From an uncultured Bacteroidales bacterium (lineage in GTDB: Bacteria; Bacteroidota; Bacteroidia; Bacteroidales; Muribaculaceae): a stretch of 39,945 nucleotides of DNA. The notes beneath the pieces were generated by a model, which saw nothing but the letters and a program-made list of their open reading frames with translations, made no database searches and was not told the origin of the DNA. Position numbers and translations under genes: made by a program. Below are positions 21,510 through 29,683 of this stretch, in pieces. Location: assembly GCA_947072905.1 (NCBI GenBank), contig CAMTKF010000023.1:1-39945 (forward strand). The letters are read 5' to 3'. Within the stretch, counting starts at the first letter, position 1. Each line of letters starts with the position of its first letter.

Positions 21510-22100
21510 ATGGCAAAAGATCCAAAATCATGCTTCGCCACCCTACTGGAGCTGAGACGCTGCGAGGGTGTGCCAGTAACCCCCGGTATCAAGCGCAGCG
21601 CGTACCTGATACCCGTATCGTCAATTCTGGGCTGGCCCAAGCTGCCCGTTGACGAATATGGCCGTCCCACCTCAGCCACCTACGAAGGAGCCTTTACCCT
21701 GGCCGAGGGCGAAAAATTCAAGCGCTATGACCACCTGCCCAGCAAAGCCGAATTCAAATCGGAATCGCAGGGCGAGGAGCCGTCGAAAACCTTCAAGGTA
21801 ACCACCACCATTGTGCATCCCGGCATAGGCCCCGAAGCTGCCGCCGCGGCCACCACCCTGATCAACAGCCGCGTAATCGCTATTGTTGAAGATATGGAAG
21901 GCCGCTACCGCGTTGTAGGCTGCGAGAAGTACAACGGCGCCACTGTATCGCCCTCGCGCGACAACGGCCAGGGTGCTACGGGCAGTGCCGGCACCACCTT
22001 TGCCCTTGAAGCCGACGACGCCGCCGACGCTCCCTTCTACAACGGCCCCATCCCCACCGAAGATGGCATCATCAACGAAGGCGCCGCTACGGAACCCTGA
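21510..22100 (+). CDS. Virion protein, possibly major tail tube
   Basis: A 196-residue protein rich in beta strands. The Gly/Thr/Ser-rich C-terminal part (S-R-D-N-G-Q-G-A-T-G-S-A-G-T-T-F) and a final Y-N-G-P-I-P-T-E-D-G resemble tail tube proteins in Bacteroidetes phages. A decoration or minor head protein is the alternative. It follows the capsid gene by 20 bases. Its 3' end overlaps the next gene in another frame. Confidence 0.55.
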   Translation: MAKDPKSCFATLLELRRCEGVPVTPGIKRSAYLIPVSSILGWPKLPVDEYGRPTSATYEGAFTLAEGEKFKRYDHLPSKAEFKSESQGEEPSKTFKVTTTIVHPGIGPEAAAAATTLINSRVIAIVEDMEGRYRVVGCEKYNGATVSPSRDNGQGATGSAGTTFALEADDAADAPFYNGPIPTEDGIINEGAATEP

Positions 22101-22740
22101 TGTACAGAACACCGAGAGCCTGCCGGCGCTGGTCACCTCGCTCCTGACCGATTATGAGGTAGCCGACGGCAGCGCGGCTCTCGGAGATCTGCCCGGGGGA
22201 AAAGACATCTTTGCGTTAGCAAGCCGCAAGAGCTGGGACAAAAGCACCGAGGCACGATGCAATTTTGACTACCGGCCACGCCTGAACCCAAGAGCCGGGC
22301 TGTGGTTCCTCTCGCTATGGCAAAAGTCACTGATGGGCAGAACCCTCACCGAAATAAAGTCCGATCCGGCCGAGATACCGCATTTTGCGGAAGCCGTATC
22401 GGACTTTTTGGTTAAACTGCTCGGACCATCATTAAGCTCCGGACACTGGTGTATATGTACATCGCCCAAGCGACGTCATAAGGAGCGGAATTTTGCATCG
22501 CTTATTTGCGAGGAAATTCATGAGCGATTGCAAATACCTTTTTATGAGGACGTTGCCCTGTGTCACTCACGTCAGCGCATCAACGCGGTATTCTCATTGA
22601 ATGTGCTGCCGCAGGAGCCGAATGTGATAGTATTTGATGACTTCGTCACCACGGGTTCAACGCTTAAAGGAATGAACGAACTGCTAAGGCCACTTGGGAA
22701 AACCCTGCTGTTTGTGGCCGGAATAAACAATAAGCTATGA
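22063..22740 (+). CDS. ComF-like phosphoribosyltransferase
   Basis: A 225-residue protein. The PRPP-binding signature V-I-V-F-D-D-F-V-T-T-G-S-T-L near residues 188-201 is clear, preceded by the C-x-S-P-K-R-R-H-K-E-R-N-F and S-R-Q-R-I-N blocks of ComF-type proteins. The start is uncertain: ATG 22063 overlaps the previous gene by 38 bases, and another in-frame ATG lies at 21973. ComF-like proteins are linked to DNA uptake in free-living bacteria; in a phage structural operon the substrate is unknown. Confidence 0.75.
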   Translation: MASSTKAPLRNPDVQNTESLPALVTSLLTDYEVADGSAALGDLPGGKDIFALASRKSWDKSTEARCNFDYRPRLNPRAGLWFLSLWQKSLMGRTLTEIKSDPAEIPHFAEAVSDFLVKLLGPSLSSGHWCICTSPKRRHKERNFASLICEEIHERLQIPFYEDVALCHSRQRINAVFSLNVLPQEPNVIVFDDFVTTGSTLKGMNELLRPLGKTLLFVAGINNKL

Positions 22741-23474
22741 TAGAACTGGAACTGACACCCAAAATAAAAGAATGGCTTGACACTGAGCCGGCTCAGCGCG
22801 ACCTGATGGCCGGCGCCACGCTGCTGCTGCAGGTGAGCCGCAACAAAATACTCCATGCCAACATAATGCGGAATCTGCCGAAGAATGCCGCCGTAATAGA
22901 GTACCACCTGCAAAAAATCTACAAGCAGCGGCTTGTTGACATTACCCATGAGGAAGTGAGGGCGCTGATGACTCAGGTGAAGGGAATAGTAAAGAGCCAC
23001 GGCCTTGAAAATCCGGAGCCGTCAAAACGCTCGGAATATCAACGAGGCAAGCGAGCCGACCATGATGAGCTGCCGCCGGAGGTACAACAGCTGTATGTGG
23101 AAAATGCGGAAGTGCTGCGGCGCATGCGCGACGCCCACACAAGGCTGCGTATGATAACCCCGGAAACATCCACCTGCCCGGACAGCGACCGATATCCCTG
23201 GGCAAAATATCTTGTTGCACAGGATAGATTGTACCGCTCTAACTGGGATAAATATGACCACTACATAAAAGGTACACCTGTCGCCGCCTTAGCACCGAGT
23301 GTGGACGCCCGCACCGAGAGTGCCAATGCCGCCAAGCTGTGCAACCTGCTGCTGGGGCAGTATGCCAAAGCACCCAAGGACGAGCTTGCCGACAGAATTA
23401 GCGATATTTACTCCAGGATAATCAACCCGTCAGAGCGGCTGCGCGCCAAGATGCGCGAGGCCAAATTGCTGTAA
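22737..23474 (+). CDS. Hypothetical protein
   Basis: A 245-residue, mainly helical and charged protein, with a basic centre (K-R-S-E-Y-Q-R-G-K-R) near residues 97-106. It overlaps both neighbours (ATGA and TAATG style). It lies between the phosphoribosyltransferase and terminase genes and may be a head or DNA-packaging protein. No family recognised. Confidence 0.6.
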   Translation: MIELELTPKIKEWLDTEPAQRDLMAGATLLLQVSRNKILHANIMRNLPKNAAVIEYHLQKIYKQRLVDITHEEVRALMTQVKGIVKSHGLENPEPSKRSEYQRGKRADHDELPPEVQQLYVENAEVLRRMRDAHTRLRMITPETSTCPDSDRYPWAKYLVAQDRLYRSNWDKYDHYIKGTPVAALAPSVDARTESANAAKLCNLLLGQYAKAPKDELADRISDIYSRIINPSERLRAKMREAKLL

Positions 23475-23989
23475 TGGTAAACAATAAGAACACTGAGGTG
23501 CTGAAGCCCCTGGCCGATACGCCCTATCAGGCCTATCTGAGCAATGTGCTGCAAGTGGCCGACGTACTCAAATGGATTCTTGAGCAAACCGGCCCGGCTG
23601 ATGTGCAGATGACATCATTCTCGATCTCTGAAGAATTTCTGAGGAGAATATTCTTCATAGAAAAAGAAGGCCTGGTGCGCACGCTCGACATAGTGCTTGA
23701 CTTCAAGGCCACGAACAAAACGCTTATCTTGTGGCCATTCATCGCGCAGACAGTAGAGAACTGCTATCTGGCCGACAACCACTCGAAGCTGCTGCTGGTG
23801 TCAAACGAGAGGTGGAAAGTGGCCGTGGTGATGAGCCAGAACCTTACCCGCGGCAACCGCTACGAAACAGGCTCTATCTCGACAGACAGCAGCGTATTTG
23901 ACTCACTGCACAAACAACTTGAATATGTAATAACCCGTCAATCAGTACCGTTCCATGAAGTATTCAGAAACCGAATTGCAAACCATTGA
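23474..23989 (+). CDS. Hypothetical protein
   Basis: A 171-residue mixed alpha/beta protein without a known motif. It overlaps its upstream neighbour by one base and the next gene by 35 bases. Packaging-gene context is the only clue. Confidence 0.6.
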   Translation: MVNNKNTEVLKPLADTPYQAYLSNVLQVADVLKWILEQTGPADVQMTSFSISEEFLRRIFFIEKEGLVRTLDIVLDFKATNKTLILWPFIAQTVENCYLADNHSKLLLVSNERWKVAVVMSQNLTRGNRYETGSISTDSSVFDSLHKQLEYVITRQSVPFHEVFRNRIANH

Positions 23990-24230
23990 GCAGCTTGCCT
24001 CGCTGTATATGCCGGCCACGGAAATAGCCATATCGCTGGGCGTGCCGGAGATGGAGCTTAAAGCCGACATCAACAGTGTTGACCACCCGGCCCGCATAGC
24101 CTATCTGAAAGGCAAAATCTCGCAGAAGATAGAGATACGCAAGCAGATGGCCATGCTTGCCCGTGTAGGCTCACCCGCGGCGCTGGAAATGTCGGAGAAG
24201 GCATTGCTTGACATGGAGGACGACGAATAA
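23955..24230 (+). CDS. Small HTH-like protein before the terminase
   Basis: A 91-residue protein. Residues 5-35 read like a helix-turn-helix (L-A-S-L-Y-M-P-A-T-E-I-A-I-S-L-G-V), followed by basic and acidic helices. This is the size and position of a DNA-binding packaging protein, or of a partner of the larger small-terminase candidate just downstream. Confidence 0.55.
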   Translation: MKYSETELQTIEQLASLYMPATEIAISLGVPEMELKADINSVDHPARIAYLKGKISQKIEIRKQMAMLARVGSPAALEMSEKALLDMEDDE

Positions 24231-24232
24231 GT

Positions 24233-24853
24233 ATGGCTGTTATAATCTCTCCCCTTGAAGCCTGCAAGGTTGATTTGTTTGCCTCGGAGGACGAACTCCG
24301 CGACAAATATCCTGTGCCGCTGGCCGAGCGAGTGATGAGGCTGCGCGACATGTATAATTACTGGCTTGCCAATCCGTCGATGAAGGACAGGCAGCTGCGC
24401 GATCAGATCATGAGCCGCTACGGCGTGTCGCAATCAACGGCCTACGCCGACATCAACCTCATCCATCAACTTGTGCCCCTGCTGTCGTGTCACTCAAAAG
24501 AATACTACCGCGCCAAGGCCAACGAAATGCTTGCGGAAACATACGCCATGGCCAAGGCCCGCAAGGACACGAAAACGATGGAACGTGTAATTGCCACAAT
24601 GTCGAAAGTCAACGGCCTCGACAAGCCCGATGACTTCATGCCGGAATACGATCAGATACCGGTGCAGCCATGGTGTGCCACCACTGACCCCACAGTGCTC
24701 GGCCTTACTCCAATACCCGACCTCTACAACCATATCTCCAAACTCACCAAGGAACTTCTGCGCGACCACCCCGATATTCAAGATGTAGAATTCGAGGAGG
24801 CCGACCTTGAAGAAGCTCATTTATTCAATTCAGATGGCACAAGTCAACCCTAA
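24233..24853 (+). CDS. Terminase small subunit, likely
   Basis: A 206-residue protein. A helix-turn-helix-like stretch at about 55-75 (I-M-S-R-Y-G-V-S-Q-S-T-A-Y-A-D-I) is followed by long helices suited to ring assembly and an acidic C-terminus. It immediately precedes and overlaps the large terminase gene. It would recognise the packaging site and hand DNA to the motor. Confidence 0.7.
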   Translation: MAVIISPLEACKVDLFASEDELRDKYPVPLAERVMRLRDMYNYWLANPSMKDRQLRDQIMSRYGVSQSTAYADINLIHQLVPLLSCHSKEYYRAKANEMLAETYAMAKARKDTKTMERVIATMSKVNGLDKPDDFMPEYDQIPVQPWCATTDPTVLGLTPIPDLYNHISKLTKELLRDHPDIQDVEFEEADLEEAHLFNSDGTSQP

Positions 24854-26492
24854 AGCAAAACAGGTGTATTTCAACCGCCCGCAGCTGATGGCACAGCTTA
24901 TAGCCGCTCGCACAACTGTAATCGTAGCCGGGCGCCGCACGGGAAAAACCGACTCAATTGCAGCTCCATACGGGCTGAAAATGATGCAACGAATGCAGGG
25001 CTCAACCGGCGGCATTGTCGTGCCAACGTTCAAGCACGGCCTGACAAACACCCTGCCGGGGCTGTTTGCGGCATGGGAGAGATGGGGTTTCAAGAAAGGC
25101 ATACACTATGTAGTGGGCAGGCGTCCTCCCAAAACCTTTGCCAAGCCCATAACCGAGCCGGAGGACTGGGAACAATGCATATCATTCTACAACGGCTCGG
25201 TGGCGGTCATACTGTCGCAGGACCGCAAAGGGGCTGCCAACTCGCTTACATTGTCGTGGCTGCTGGTCGATGAAGCAAAATTCATTGACCCCGTTAAGCT
25301 GCACCAGGAAACCCTGCCCGCCAACGGTGGCATAAAGAGCCATTTTTCAAAGCATTCGTTCAATCATGCCATGCTGATACTGAGCGATATGCCCCAAAGT
25401 AAAAAGGGCTCATGGTTTCTGGAATACGAGAAAGAGATGAAAACCGAGCGCAATATGGAGATAATACGAGCCATAGAGGCCGGAGTGGTGGAACAATGGC
25501 GCTTGAAACAGAAGATCCTGGAGCTGCGTCAAAAAGGAGTCGACCCGCCCTCATACCTGCGCGGTCACCTGCGTCGTCTTGATGCCAATATCAACAAACT
25601 GCGCTCGATAGCCACCTACTACCGCGAATACTCCTCGGTGGAAAATGTGCAGCTGCTGGGCGAGCAATATCTGCGCGATATGAAGCGCGACCTTACACCC
25701 CTGACATTCCAGACCTCGATAATGTGCCGGAAGATAGGCATAGCGCGCGACGGCTTCTACAGCTCCATGAAGGAAGACCACAAGTATAACGACAGTGATT
25801 TTGAATACCTTGACACGATAGGCTATGACTTCCAACCCGAAGCCATGGACTGCCGAGCCGACCGCGACCTTGACCGCTACCGTCCCATCTGCATAGGTAT
25901 GGACTACAATGCCAATATCAACTGGATAGTGTCAGGACAACCCGATGAACGGTTGGGCCGCCTTAATGTGCTCAAATCATTCTTCGTTAAGTATGAGCGC
26001 AAGATACCGGCACTTGTGGCCGACTTTTGCCAATACTATGCCCATCACCAATGCAAAACCGTGGTGTTCTATTATGACACAACGGCGCTGGGATCGAACT
26101 ATGCGGTCAACTCGGTGGATTTTCGCTACACTATAATCAACGAGTTTGAGAAACACGGATGGCATGTGGTGGCCATACCATTGGGCAACCCCATGCGCCA
26201 CGATGAAAAATACAACCTGATAAACCGCGGCTTTGCCGGGCTTAACCGCCTTACCCCATACTTCAACCGTCAGAATAATGACGACCTGATACTGGCCATA
26301 CAATCGGCCGGAGTGAGCCGCGGCCGCAACGGATTCCAGAAAGACAAATCGGGCGAGAAACTGGCCGAGACGGAAGACGACCGCCTGGAACTGCGCACAG
26401 ACGGCACCGACGCATTCGACACCCTGTATATAGGATGCGAAAACCGTCCCTACTCGGGAGCCTCATTTATCGACCCCACCGGAGTGATGTAG
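24834..26492 (+). CDS. terL: Terminase large subunit
   Basis: A 552-residue packaging motor. I prefer ATG 24834; a TTG at 24807 with an upstream AGGAGG is possible. Walker A is G33-R-R-T-G-K-T39 (the variant form of terminases), Walker B is L-L-V-D-E-A near 142-147, and the nuclease carboxylates appear as G-M-D-Y-N near 355, Y-Y-D-T-T near 413 and T-D-A-F-D near 524. It cuts and pumps DNA into the prohead. It ends just before late promoter B. Confidence 0.92.
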   Translation: MAQVNPKAKQVYFNRPQLMAQLIAARTTVIVAGRRTGKTDSIAAPYGLKMMQRMQGSTGGIVVPTFKHGLTNTLPGLFAAWERWGFKKGIHYVVGRRPPKTFAKPITEPEDWEQCISFYNGSVAVILSQDRKGAANSLTLSWLLVDEAKFIDPVKLHQETLPANGGIKSHFSKHSFNHAMLILSDMPQSKKGSWFLEYEKEMKTERNMEIIRAIEAGVVEQWRLKQKILELRQKGVDPPSYLRGHLRRLDANINKLRSIATYYREYSSVENVQLLGEQYLRDMKRDLTPLTFQTSIMCRKIGIARDGFYSSMKEDHKYNDSDFEYLDTIGYDFQPEAMDCRADRDLDRYRPICIGMDYNANINWIVSGQPDERLGRLNVLKSFFVKYERKIPALVADFCQYYAHHQCKTVVFYYDTTALGSNYAVNSVDFRYTIINEFEKHGWHVVAIPLGNPMRHDEKYNLINRGFAGLNRLTPYFNRQNNDDLILAIQSAGVSRGRNGFQKDKSGEKLAETEDDRLELRTDGTDAFDTLYIGCENRPYSGASFIDPTGVM

Positions 26493-26500
26493 CCCGAACC

Positions 26501-26536
26501 GTCTTTTGCACAGCTAATCTGCAGCCGTAAATTTGC
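26501..26536 (+). promoter_or_regulatory. Late promoter B (before the lysis cassette)
   Basis: GTCTTTT at 26501-26507, exactly 20 bases, then TAAATTTGC at 26528-26536. The holin-like gene begins at 26570, so lysis timing may be set here. Confidence 0.7.
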
Positions 26537-26569
26537 ATCGAATACAAACCTCTTAACTCTCTCCCCGAA

Positions 26570-26851
26570 ATGCCACAGACAATCACAACATTCAAACGAA
26601 AGCTCACGGCCCACTCGCTGATGGCCTTCCTGCTTATAGTGTTTGGAATGGTCGTGGTCATGTTCGCACTCTATATGCCACCGCAGGGCGAAATTCACCC
26701 CTCGGTAATCACAGTATTCGGCATGGTGCTTGTCGCCGCCGGCGCGTTCATGGGCATTGACCTCAATTTCCAATTCAAACACTTTGCCGAGCTGTTGCGC
26801 GACAAAGAAAAGTCAAAACCAGATAAAGCACCTGACAATGAAACCCTTTGA
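26570..26851 (+). CDS. Probable holin
   Basis: A 93-residue protein with two membrane helices (about 15-34 and 43-62), a short loop, and a charged, Lys/Asp-rich C-terminal tail: the class II holin layout. It directly precedes the endolysin region. It would form membrane lesions that release the amidase. Confidence 0.7.
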   Translation: MPQTITTFKRKLTAHSLMAFLLIVFGMVVVMFALYMPPQGEIHPSVITVFGMVLVAAGAFMGIDLNFQFKHFAELLRDKEKSKPDKAPDNETL

Positions 26852-27044
26852 ACTGCGTCTTGCCGGCCATCATGCCCGCAATGCCACACACCTTAAGAAC
26901 TTGCGCTCGTTTGTCGAAAACGAAGCCCGATTTAACAGGCTCTCTGCGAAAGAACAATCCCTTATACTATTACAGATTGAGCACATGGCTCAGTTGGATA
27001 AAGTACTAACCGAGCGTATGAAGCTCCATAATTTACCGATATGA
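26838..27044 (+). CDS. Small helical protein, crAss001_48-like pattern
   Basis: A 68-residue protein. ATG 26838 is chosen because it overlaps the holin end; the longer reading is an unlikely composition. The pattern F-x-x-L-S-x-x-E-Q-x-L-x-L-x-Q-x-x-x-M-x-x-x-x-x-V-L-x-x-R resembles crAss001_48-related small phage proteins, a group of short helical hairpins; the match is by eye. Function in the lysis cassette is unknown; overlap with holin and endolysin suggests a linked role. Confidence 0.5.
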   Translation: MKPFELRLAGHHARNATHLKNLRSFVENEARFNRLSAKEQSLILLQIEHMAQLDKVLTERMKLHNLPI

Positions 27045-27628
27045 TGAATACACTTAAACGCGGCTCTCGCGGCGACGATGTGAAAACGCTGCAAGCGATG
27101 CTGAGCCTGGCCGAGGACGGCATCTTCGGCGAAATCACCGAAGAAGCCGTAAAGACATACCAAAAGGACTGGGGCTTGATTGCCGATGGCATAGTCGGCC
27201 CCAAGACATGGGCAAAGCTTGTGCCATGCAGCCGAACAATCAACAAGATCATACTGCACTGCACGGCCACGCCCGAAGGCAAAGACTACACTGTGGCACA
27301 AATAAGGCAGTGGCACCTGGCACGAGGGTTCAACGATATCGGTTACCATTTAGTCGTATATCGCGACGGCACGGTACATGAAGGCCGTGCGCTGCGTATA
27401 ATAGGCGCGCACTGCAAGGGACAGAACGCCAACTCTATAGGCGTGAGCTATGTGGGCGGCTGTGCCTCAGACGGTAAAACGCCCAAGGATACCCGAACCC
27501 CGGAGCAACGCAAAGCCCTGCGCGAGTTGGTTGCCAAACTGCAAAAGCAGTTCCCCGGAGCCACCGTCCACGGGCACTATGAATTTGCGAACAAAGCATG
27601 TCCCTCGTTCAAAATATGCGATCTCTGA
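27041..27628 (+). CDS. Endolysin: N-acetylmuramoyl-L-alanine amidase
   Basis: A 195-residue enzyme. Residues 5-60 are a peptidoglycan-binding domain (L-K-R-G-S-R-G-D-D-V, D-G-I-F-G, G-I-V-G-P-K-T-W). Residues 67-190 are an amidase_2/T7-lysozyme domain with zinc ligands His73 (L-H-C-T-A-T), His179 and Cys187 spaced as in T7 lysozyme. It cuts the bond between sugar and peptide in the cell wall. No signal peptide, so it needs a holin. Confidence 0.9.
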   Translation: MMNTLKRGSRGDDVKTLQAMLSLAEDGIFGEITEEAVKTYQKDWGLIADGIVGPKTWAKLVPCSRTINKIILHCTATPEGKDYTVAQIRQWHLARGFNDIGYHLVVYRDGTVHEGRALRIIGAHCKGQNANSIGVSYVGGCASDGKTPKDTRTPEQRKALRELVAKLQKQFPGATVHGHYEFANKACPSFKICDL

Positions 27629-28110
27629 TTATAATCCTTACCATTTTCCTGATATCGGGAATATGGTCTTGCCAATCGTCGCGGCATACTACGGCTCAGA
27701 CAAGGGACTCAAGCACGGTGAAAATCGCCAAGGTCAAGGCTTCCATGACGGCAGAAGATGTGCTGACGTGGCTCACTACCTCAACCGACATTGACCTGAG
27801 CGGCATCACCGTTGAGTTCTACGCTCCCGACACGGCGAACCCGGGAGCAAGAGCCTCGCCCAAGTCGCTGACGATAGCGGAGGCCAAAGCCCGCAGAGAC
27901 ACCCAAGCCGCCACATACGAGCACCGCACTGAAGCCTGTAAAGACACTGTAAATGTCGAAGCCCGGGCAACTCATGATGCGGCCACAGACACCGTCGTCG
28001 ATAAAACCGCCTTTACAATGCCAAGGTGGATATCGTGGCTCGCAATAACTGCCGTCGCAGTCATTGCCATATTGAGCCTGCTGAAAATCTTCAGATCCAA
28101 AAAATCTTGA
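27616..28110 (+). CDS. Candidate unimolecular spanin
   Basis: A 164-residue protein (ATG 27616). The N-terminus has a lipoprotein-type signal ending I-W-S-C (Cys19), and the C-terminus has a single membrane helix at about 137-157 followed by a basic end. A lipid-anchored start with a C-terminal inner-membrane helix is the layout of u-spanins such as T1 gp11, which join the two membranes and fuse them at lysis. The lipobox Trp at -2 is unusual. It overlaps the endolysin gene by 13 bases. Confidence 0.65.
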   Translation: MRSLIIILTIFLISGIWSCQSSRHTTAQTRDSSTVKIAKVKASMTAEDVLTWLTTSTDIDLSGITVEFYAPDTANPGARASPKSLTIAEAKARRDTQAATYEHRTEACKDTVNVEARATHDAATDTVVDKTAFTMPRWISWLAITAVAVIAILSLLKIFRSKKS

Positions 28111-28198
28111 AGCCCATTCTCTTCTCTCACTCTGAACAGGTCGTCCCAATACACGGGGCGGCCTTTTGTTTTGTAGAAAACCTACAGGAAACGAGGAA

Positions 28199-28280
28199 TT
28201 AAGGGTAAATTTTTACGCTAAAACCGCAAAAAGTGTAGTTTTAAGAGTAAATTTTTACGCTGAAACCGCTAAAAGTGTAG
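28199..28280. repeat. Tandem duplication of a 40-bp unit
   Basis: 28199-28238 and 28241-28280 match at 37 of 40 positions with a period of 42. Each unit contains GTAAATTTTTAC, a near-palindrome. The two units lie in the 28111-28657 gap, which holds no protein gene I can support. A weak hairpin (CGTCCC/GGGGCGG, about 28143-28163) near 28150 may end the lysis transcript. Confidence 0.65.
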
Positions 28281-28468
28281 ATTTTGGGTTGATTCAGGCA
28301 TGAAATGCCGTGGAAAACAGGGATTTTAACAGATAAATAACTCTTGGGAAATCTTGCTGTCTGCAGAGCACCGGCTGCTGTGTGTGGGTGTGCTGTCATT
28401 GTCTAACATTTTTTCGGTTCATTTTCCGAGTCCATGTCACCGAGCTATGATTTGGACGCTATTCCATC

Positions 28469-28500
28469 GCAAAGTTAGGGCGGGCTGCGCACCTGCCAAA
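28469..28500 (-). promoter_or_regulatory. Leftward Bacteroidetes-type promoter after the lysis genes
   Basis: On the - strand: TTTG at 28500-28497, a 19-base spacer and TAACTTTG at 28477-28470. It would drive RNA through the 40-bp repeats toward the 3' end of the spanin gene. No leftward gene is present, so the product would be a non-coding or antisense RNA. Confidence 0.5.
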
Positions 28501-28657
28501 TTGAGATGCACTTTGTTCAAAAAATCTTCCTCACCGGGGTGAGCGTATTTTTTTACAAAAATTTGTCGGTGGTGCTACGTCCGCCCTCATTTGGCAATGT
28601 AAAAGCTAAATCAAACTCGATAACAAGGACGAAAAATGAATCAAAAAAAATAAGAAC

Positions 28658-28828
28658 ATGGAACAGCCCACCAACACAAAGAATCCTGACAGCAAGAAAT
28701 CCCAAGAGGATGTAAAAGCTTCTCACCTCTCCTCCAATCCGATAAATGAGCTTGCCGAATACAAGGCCATGCACTTTGAATCGGAAGTAAGAAAAGCATT
28801 CTTCCGCGTATTCAATCTTAATTACTAA
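28658..28828 (+). CDS. Small hypothetical protein
   Basis: A 56-residue protein: a charged, Asn/Lys/Ser-rich first half and a helical second half ending V-F-N-L-N-Y. It precedes the MutS-domain gene by 20 bases and is probably on the same transcript. An overlapping frame (28506-28715) is also open but less protein-like. Confidence 0.45.
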   Translation: MEQPTNTKNPDSKKSQEDVKASHLSSNPINELAEYKAMHFESEVRKAFFRVFNLNY

Positions 28829-28848
28829 TCATCTAAAGCCATACAATC

Positions 28849-29580
28849 ATGCAAACAACAGTCAACACCTCAGCCGCCGCCAATCTTTTCACCAAAGCCG
28901 CCGCCAACATGCCTACCCCCGTGTGTGTAACAGCGTTCATCGCTCCGCAGTCACTCGTCACCCTCGATTATTATGCTGATGGCACGGCCACCATCACCGA
29001 GCCTAAAGAAATTATCATCAGCGTAGGTACATATATGTCGGACCGCTCTATCTGGCACATCTGCAATTTCACCAATGCGGCCAATGCCCTTAACTATGCC
29101 TTTATGCTCAAAGAGGAAAATTGCCCCATATCAAAAAATGCCTTCTCATTCCTGCAAGCCGAGATAAAGCGCACGGGTGCAGTAAGCACACGCGCACAGA
29201 AAGCCGCAGAAGCAAAGGCCAAAGAAGCCACTCCCGAGATAATCACCACCACGGTGAAAACAGGTTCGGTAGCCATCACCCCGATGATGAAGCAGTACGA
29301 AGAAATGAAGCAAAAACACCCCGATGCAATCTTACTTTTCCGTATTGGCGATTTTTATGAAACATTTGCCGAGGATGCAGTAGCCGCAGCCGAAATACTG
29401 GGAATCACGCTAACACGTCGCGCCAACGGTAAAAACAAAAGCATAGAGCTTGCAGGATTCCCCCACCACGCACTCGACACCTACCTGCCCAAACTTGTAA
29501 GAGCCGGCAAGCGCGTGGCGATATGCGAACAGCTCAAAGAGCCTGCGAAGCAAAAGAAAGTAGCCAAGAAAGCCGAATAG
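28849..29580 (+). CDS. Phage protein with MutS mismatch-recognition domain I
   Basis: A 243-residue protein. Residues 143-235 match MutS domain [53 protein letters not shown]. The mismatch-reading Phe-x-Glu (F169, E171) is kept. The clamp, lever and ATPase domains are absent. Residues 1-120 are an unknown, mostly beta domain, joined by an Ala/Lys-rich linker. It could bind lesions or compete with host mismatch repair. Confidence 0.85.
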   Translation: MQTTVNTSAAANLFTKAAANMPTPVCVTAFIAPQSLVTLDYYADGTATITEPKEIIISVGTYMSDRSIWHICNFTNAANALNYAFMLKEENCPISKNAFSFLQAEIKRTGAVSTRAQKAAEAKAKEATPEIITTTVKTGSVAITPMMKQYEEMKQKHPDAILLFRIGDFYETFAEDAVAAAEILGITLTRRANGKNKSIELAGFPHHALDTYLPKLVRAGKRVAICEQLKEPAKQKKVAKKAE

Positions 29581-29589
29581 CCCCACAAA

Positions 29590-29619
29590 GCAGCTCGCCT
29601 CAGCGATGAGGTGAGCTGC
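29590..29619. terminator. Strong hairpin with GNRA-type loop after the MutS-domain gene
   Basis: Arms 29590-29602 and 29607-29619 pair over 13 bases (one G-T) around the tetraloop GCGA. No T-run follows, so it may be a processing or stabilising structure rather than a simple terminator. A second inverted repeat, GCCGCAGGG/CCCTGCGGC (29618-29626, 29656-29664), overlaps the spacer of late promoter C. Confidence 0.55.
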
Positions 29620-29644
29620 CGCAGGGCAACCGCGCTGTGTGTTT

Positions 29645-29680
29645 GTCTTTTACCTCCCTGCGGCAAAGCCATAAATTTGC
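29645..29680 (+). promoter_or_regulatory. Late promoter C (leaderless start)
   Basis: GTCTTTT at 29645-29651, exactly 20 bases, then TAAATTTGC at 29672-29680. The gene's ATG is at 29684, where transcription itself is expected to begin, so the mRNA may be leaderless. Confidence 0.7.
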
Positions 29681-29683
29681 GGC

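Noticed and set aside
22063-22110. Programmed frameshift joining the tail-tube-like gene to the phosphoribosyltransferase
   Set aside because: No slippery heptamer was seen at the overlap, and an in-frame ATG offers a normal start.
28506-28715. Open frame of 69 codons before the MutS-domain gene
   Set aside because: It overlaps a more plausible 56-residue gene at 28658 and has a non-protein-like composition.
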